NCBI RefSeq assembly: GCF_008086045.1
Contig: NZ_VSEY01000037.1
Span: forward strand, 81,259 to 145,258
Length of the DNA: 64,000 nucleotides
Direction: 5' to 3'
Source of the DNA: Nonomuraea sp. PA05
Lineage (GTDB): Bacteria; Actinomycetota; Actinomycetes; Streptosporangiales; Streptosporangiaceae
Shown here: positions 63,920 to 64,000 of the stretch, piece by piece
How positions within the stretch are numbered: position 1 is the stretch's first letter
Layout: each line of letters starts with the position of its first letter
The notes under the pieces: generated by a model
What the model saw: only the letters and a program-made list of their open reading frames with translations
Databases searched by the model: none
Told to the model about the DNA's origin: nothing
Position numbers and translations under genes: made by a program

Positions 63920-64000
63920 GGGGGATGGGGCCGGAGCGGTTCACGAGCTTCTGCGCCGTGTCCGAGCCCTCGAAGCGGGTCTTCGTCGTCTGGTACGGGC
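63912..64000 (-). CDS. Sugar ABC transporter substrate-binding protein, C-terminal end (gene continues right)
   Basis: Only the last 29 codons lie in the window, ending in TAG at 63914-63912 and overlapping the permease ATG by eight bases. The visible Tyr-Gln-Thr-Thr-Lys-Thr-Arg-Phe-Glu-Gly-Ser-Asp-Thr-Ala-Gln-Lys-Leu-Val has the spacing of an RbsB/periplasmic-binding-protein tail. Order (binding protein, permease, ATPase) is a normal CUT2 layout. Identification rests on context. Confidence 0.6.
   Translation of the reverse strand, partial: PYQTTKTRFEGSDTAQKLVNRSGPIPHA

Noticed and set aside
1..64000. Insertion sequences, prophage, integrative element or tRNA attachment site
   Set aside because: No transposase, integrase, terminal inverted repeat with target duplication, or tRNA-like cloverleaf was found on either strand.

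Overview
The window is very GC-rich (roughly 70% or more by eye), with strong G/C third-position bias, many GTG starts, purine-rich ribosome sites and very tight gene packing. With the family content (an AfsR-type SARP, an SCO5389-like protein, two LytR-CpsA-Psr proteins, a DUF3073 protein, a DUF6510 protein, a DUF2795 protein, several TetR/LysR/PadR regulators) this points to a filamentous actinomycete chromosome. Streptosporangiales (Nonomuraea-like) is my inference; no rRNA or marker settles it. I found no tRNA, rRNA, CRISPR array, insertion sequence, integrase or phage module. No gap exceeds 300 bases; the longest (4259-4517) shows nothing I can name.

Layout. 1-2.7 kb: HxlR regulator, GNAT-TetR pair, 2-hydroxyacid dehydrogenase, zinc-ribbon protein. 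2.8-8.4 kb: a methyltransferase, a ~1000-residue SARP regulator, a GNAT with a textbook terminator. 8.5-13.2 kb: aminotransferase/LysR divergon, ribonuclease HII, a luciferase-like oxidoreductase, an SCO5389-like protein. 13.2-18.2 kb: MinD-like ATPase, LCP protein, membrane-anchored methyltransferase, MFS transporter. 18.2-20.7 kb: two unusual units, (a) a four-helix membrane protein coupled to a divergent thymidylate-synthase-fold protein and (b) a 32-residue membrane peptide, an ECF sigma factor and a cysteine-pair membrane protein. 20.7-29.4 kb: flavoprotein, AAA/DUF234-like ATPase, serine hydrolase, MDR reductase/TetR divergon, LysR/DapA divergon, and an ABC-F protein with in-frame repeat expansions. 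29.4-36.9 kb: a three-gene coupled operon of a YqiJ-like OB-fold protein, a flotillin and a 1605-residue DUF3686-type AAA ATPase. 37-44.4 kb: MerR-box reductase, APH(6)-like kinase, alpha/beta hydrolase, MenB with PadR, ArsR, DUF3073 protein, P450/TetR divergon. 44.4-52.7 kb: F420/NADP-type oxidoreductase, LCP protein, a sulfite-oxidase-like/ferredoxin-reductase/DUF6510 operon, a two-component system, and a Tat-lipoprotein multicopper oxidase reached through a 20-codon bridging ORF. 52.7-64 kb: orphan molybdenum-hydroxylase large subunit, DUF2795 protein, HATPase, WGR-propeller protein, MFS/Lrp divergon, family-8 polysaccharide lyase, and a CUT2-type sugar ABC transporter cut by the window end.

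How things work together. Most genes look like regulator/enzyme divergons with visible palindromic operators rather than one large cluster; no biosynthetic gene cluster is present. The best candidates for poorly described systems are the thymidylate-synthase-like/4TM pair (18251-19537), the OB-fold/flotillin/DUF3686 operon (29422-36880) and the membrane-peptide/ECF sigma operon with three in-frame repeated start sites (19638-20668). A separate DNA-level pattern is short tandem duplications at convergent gene ends, built on TGATCA or TCATGA, which place stop codons in all six reading frames.
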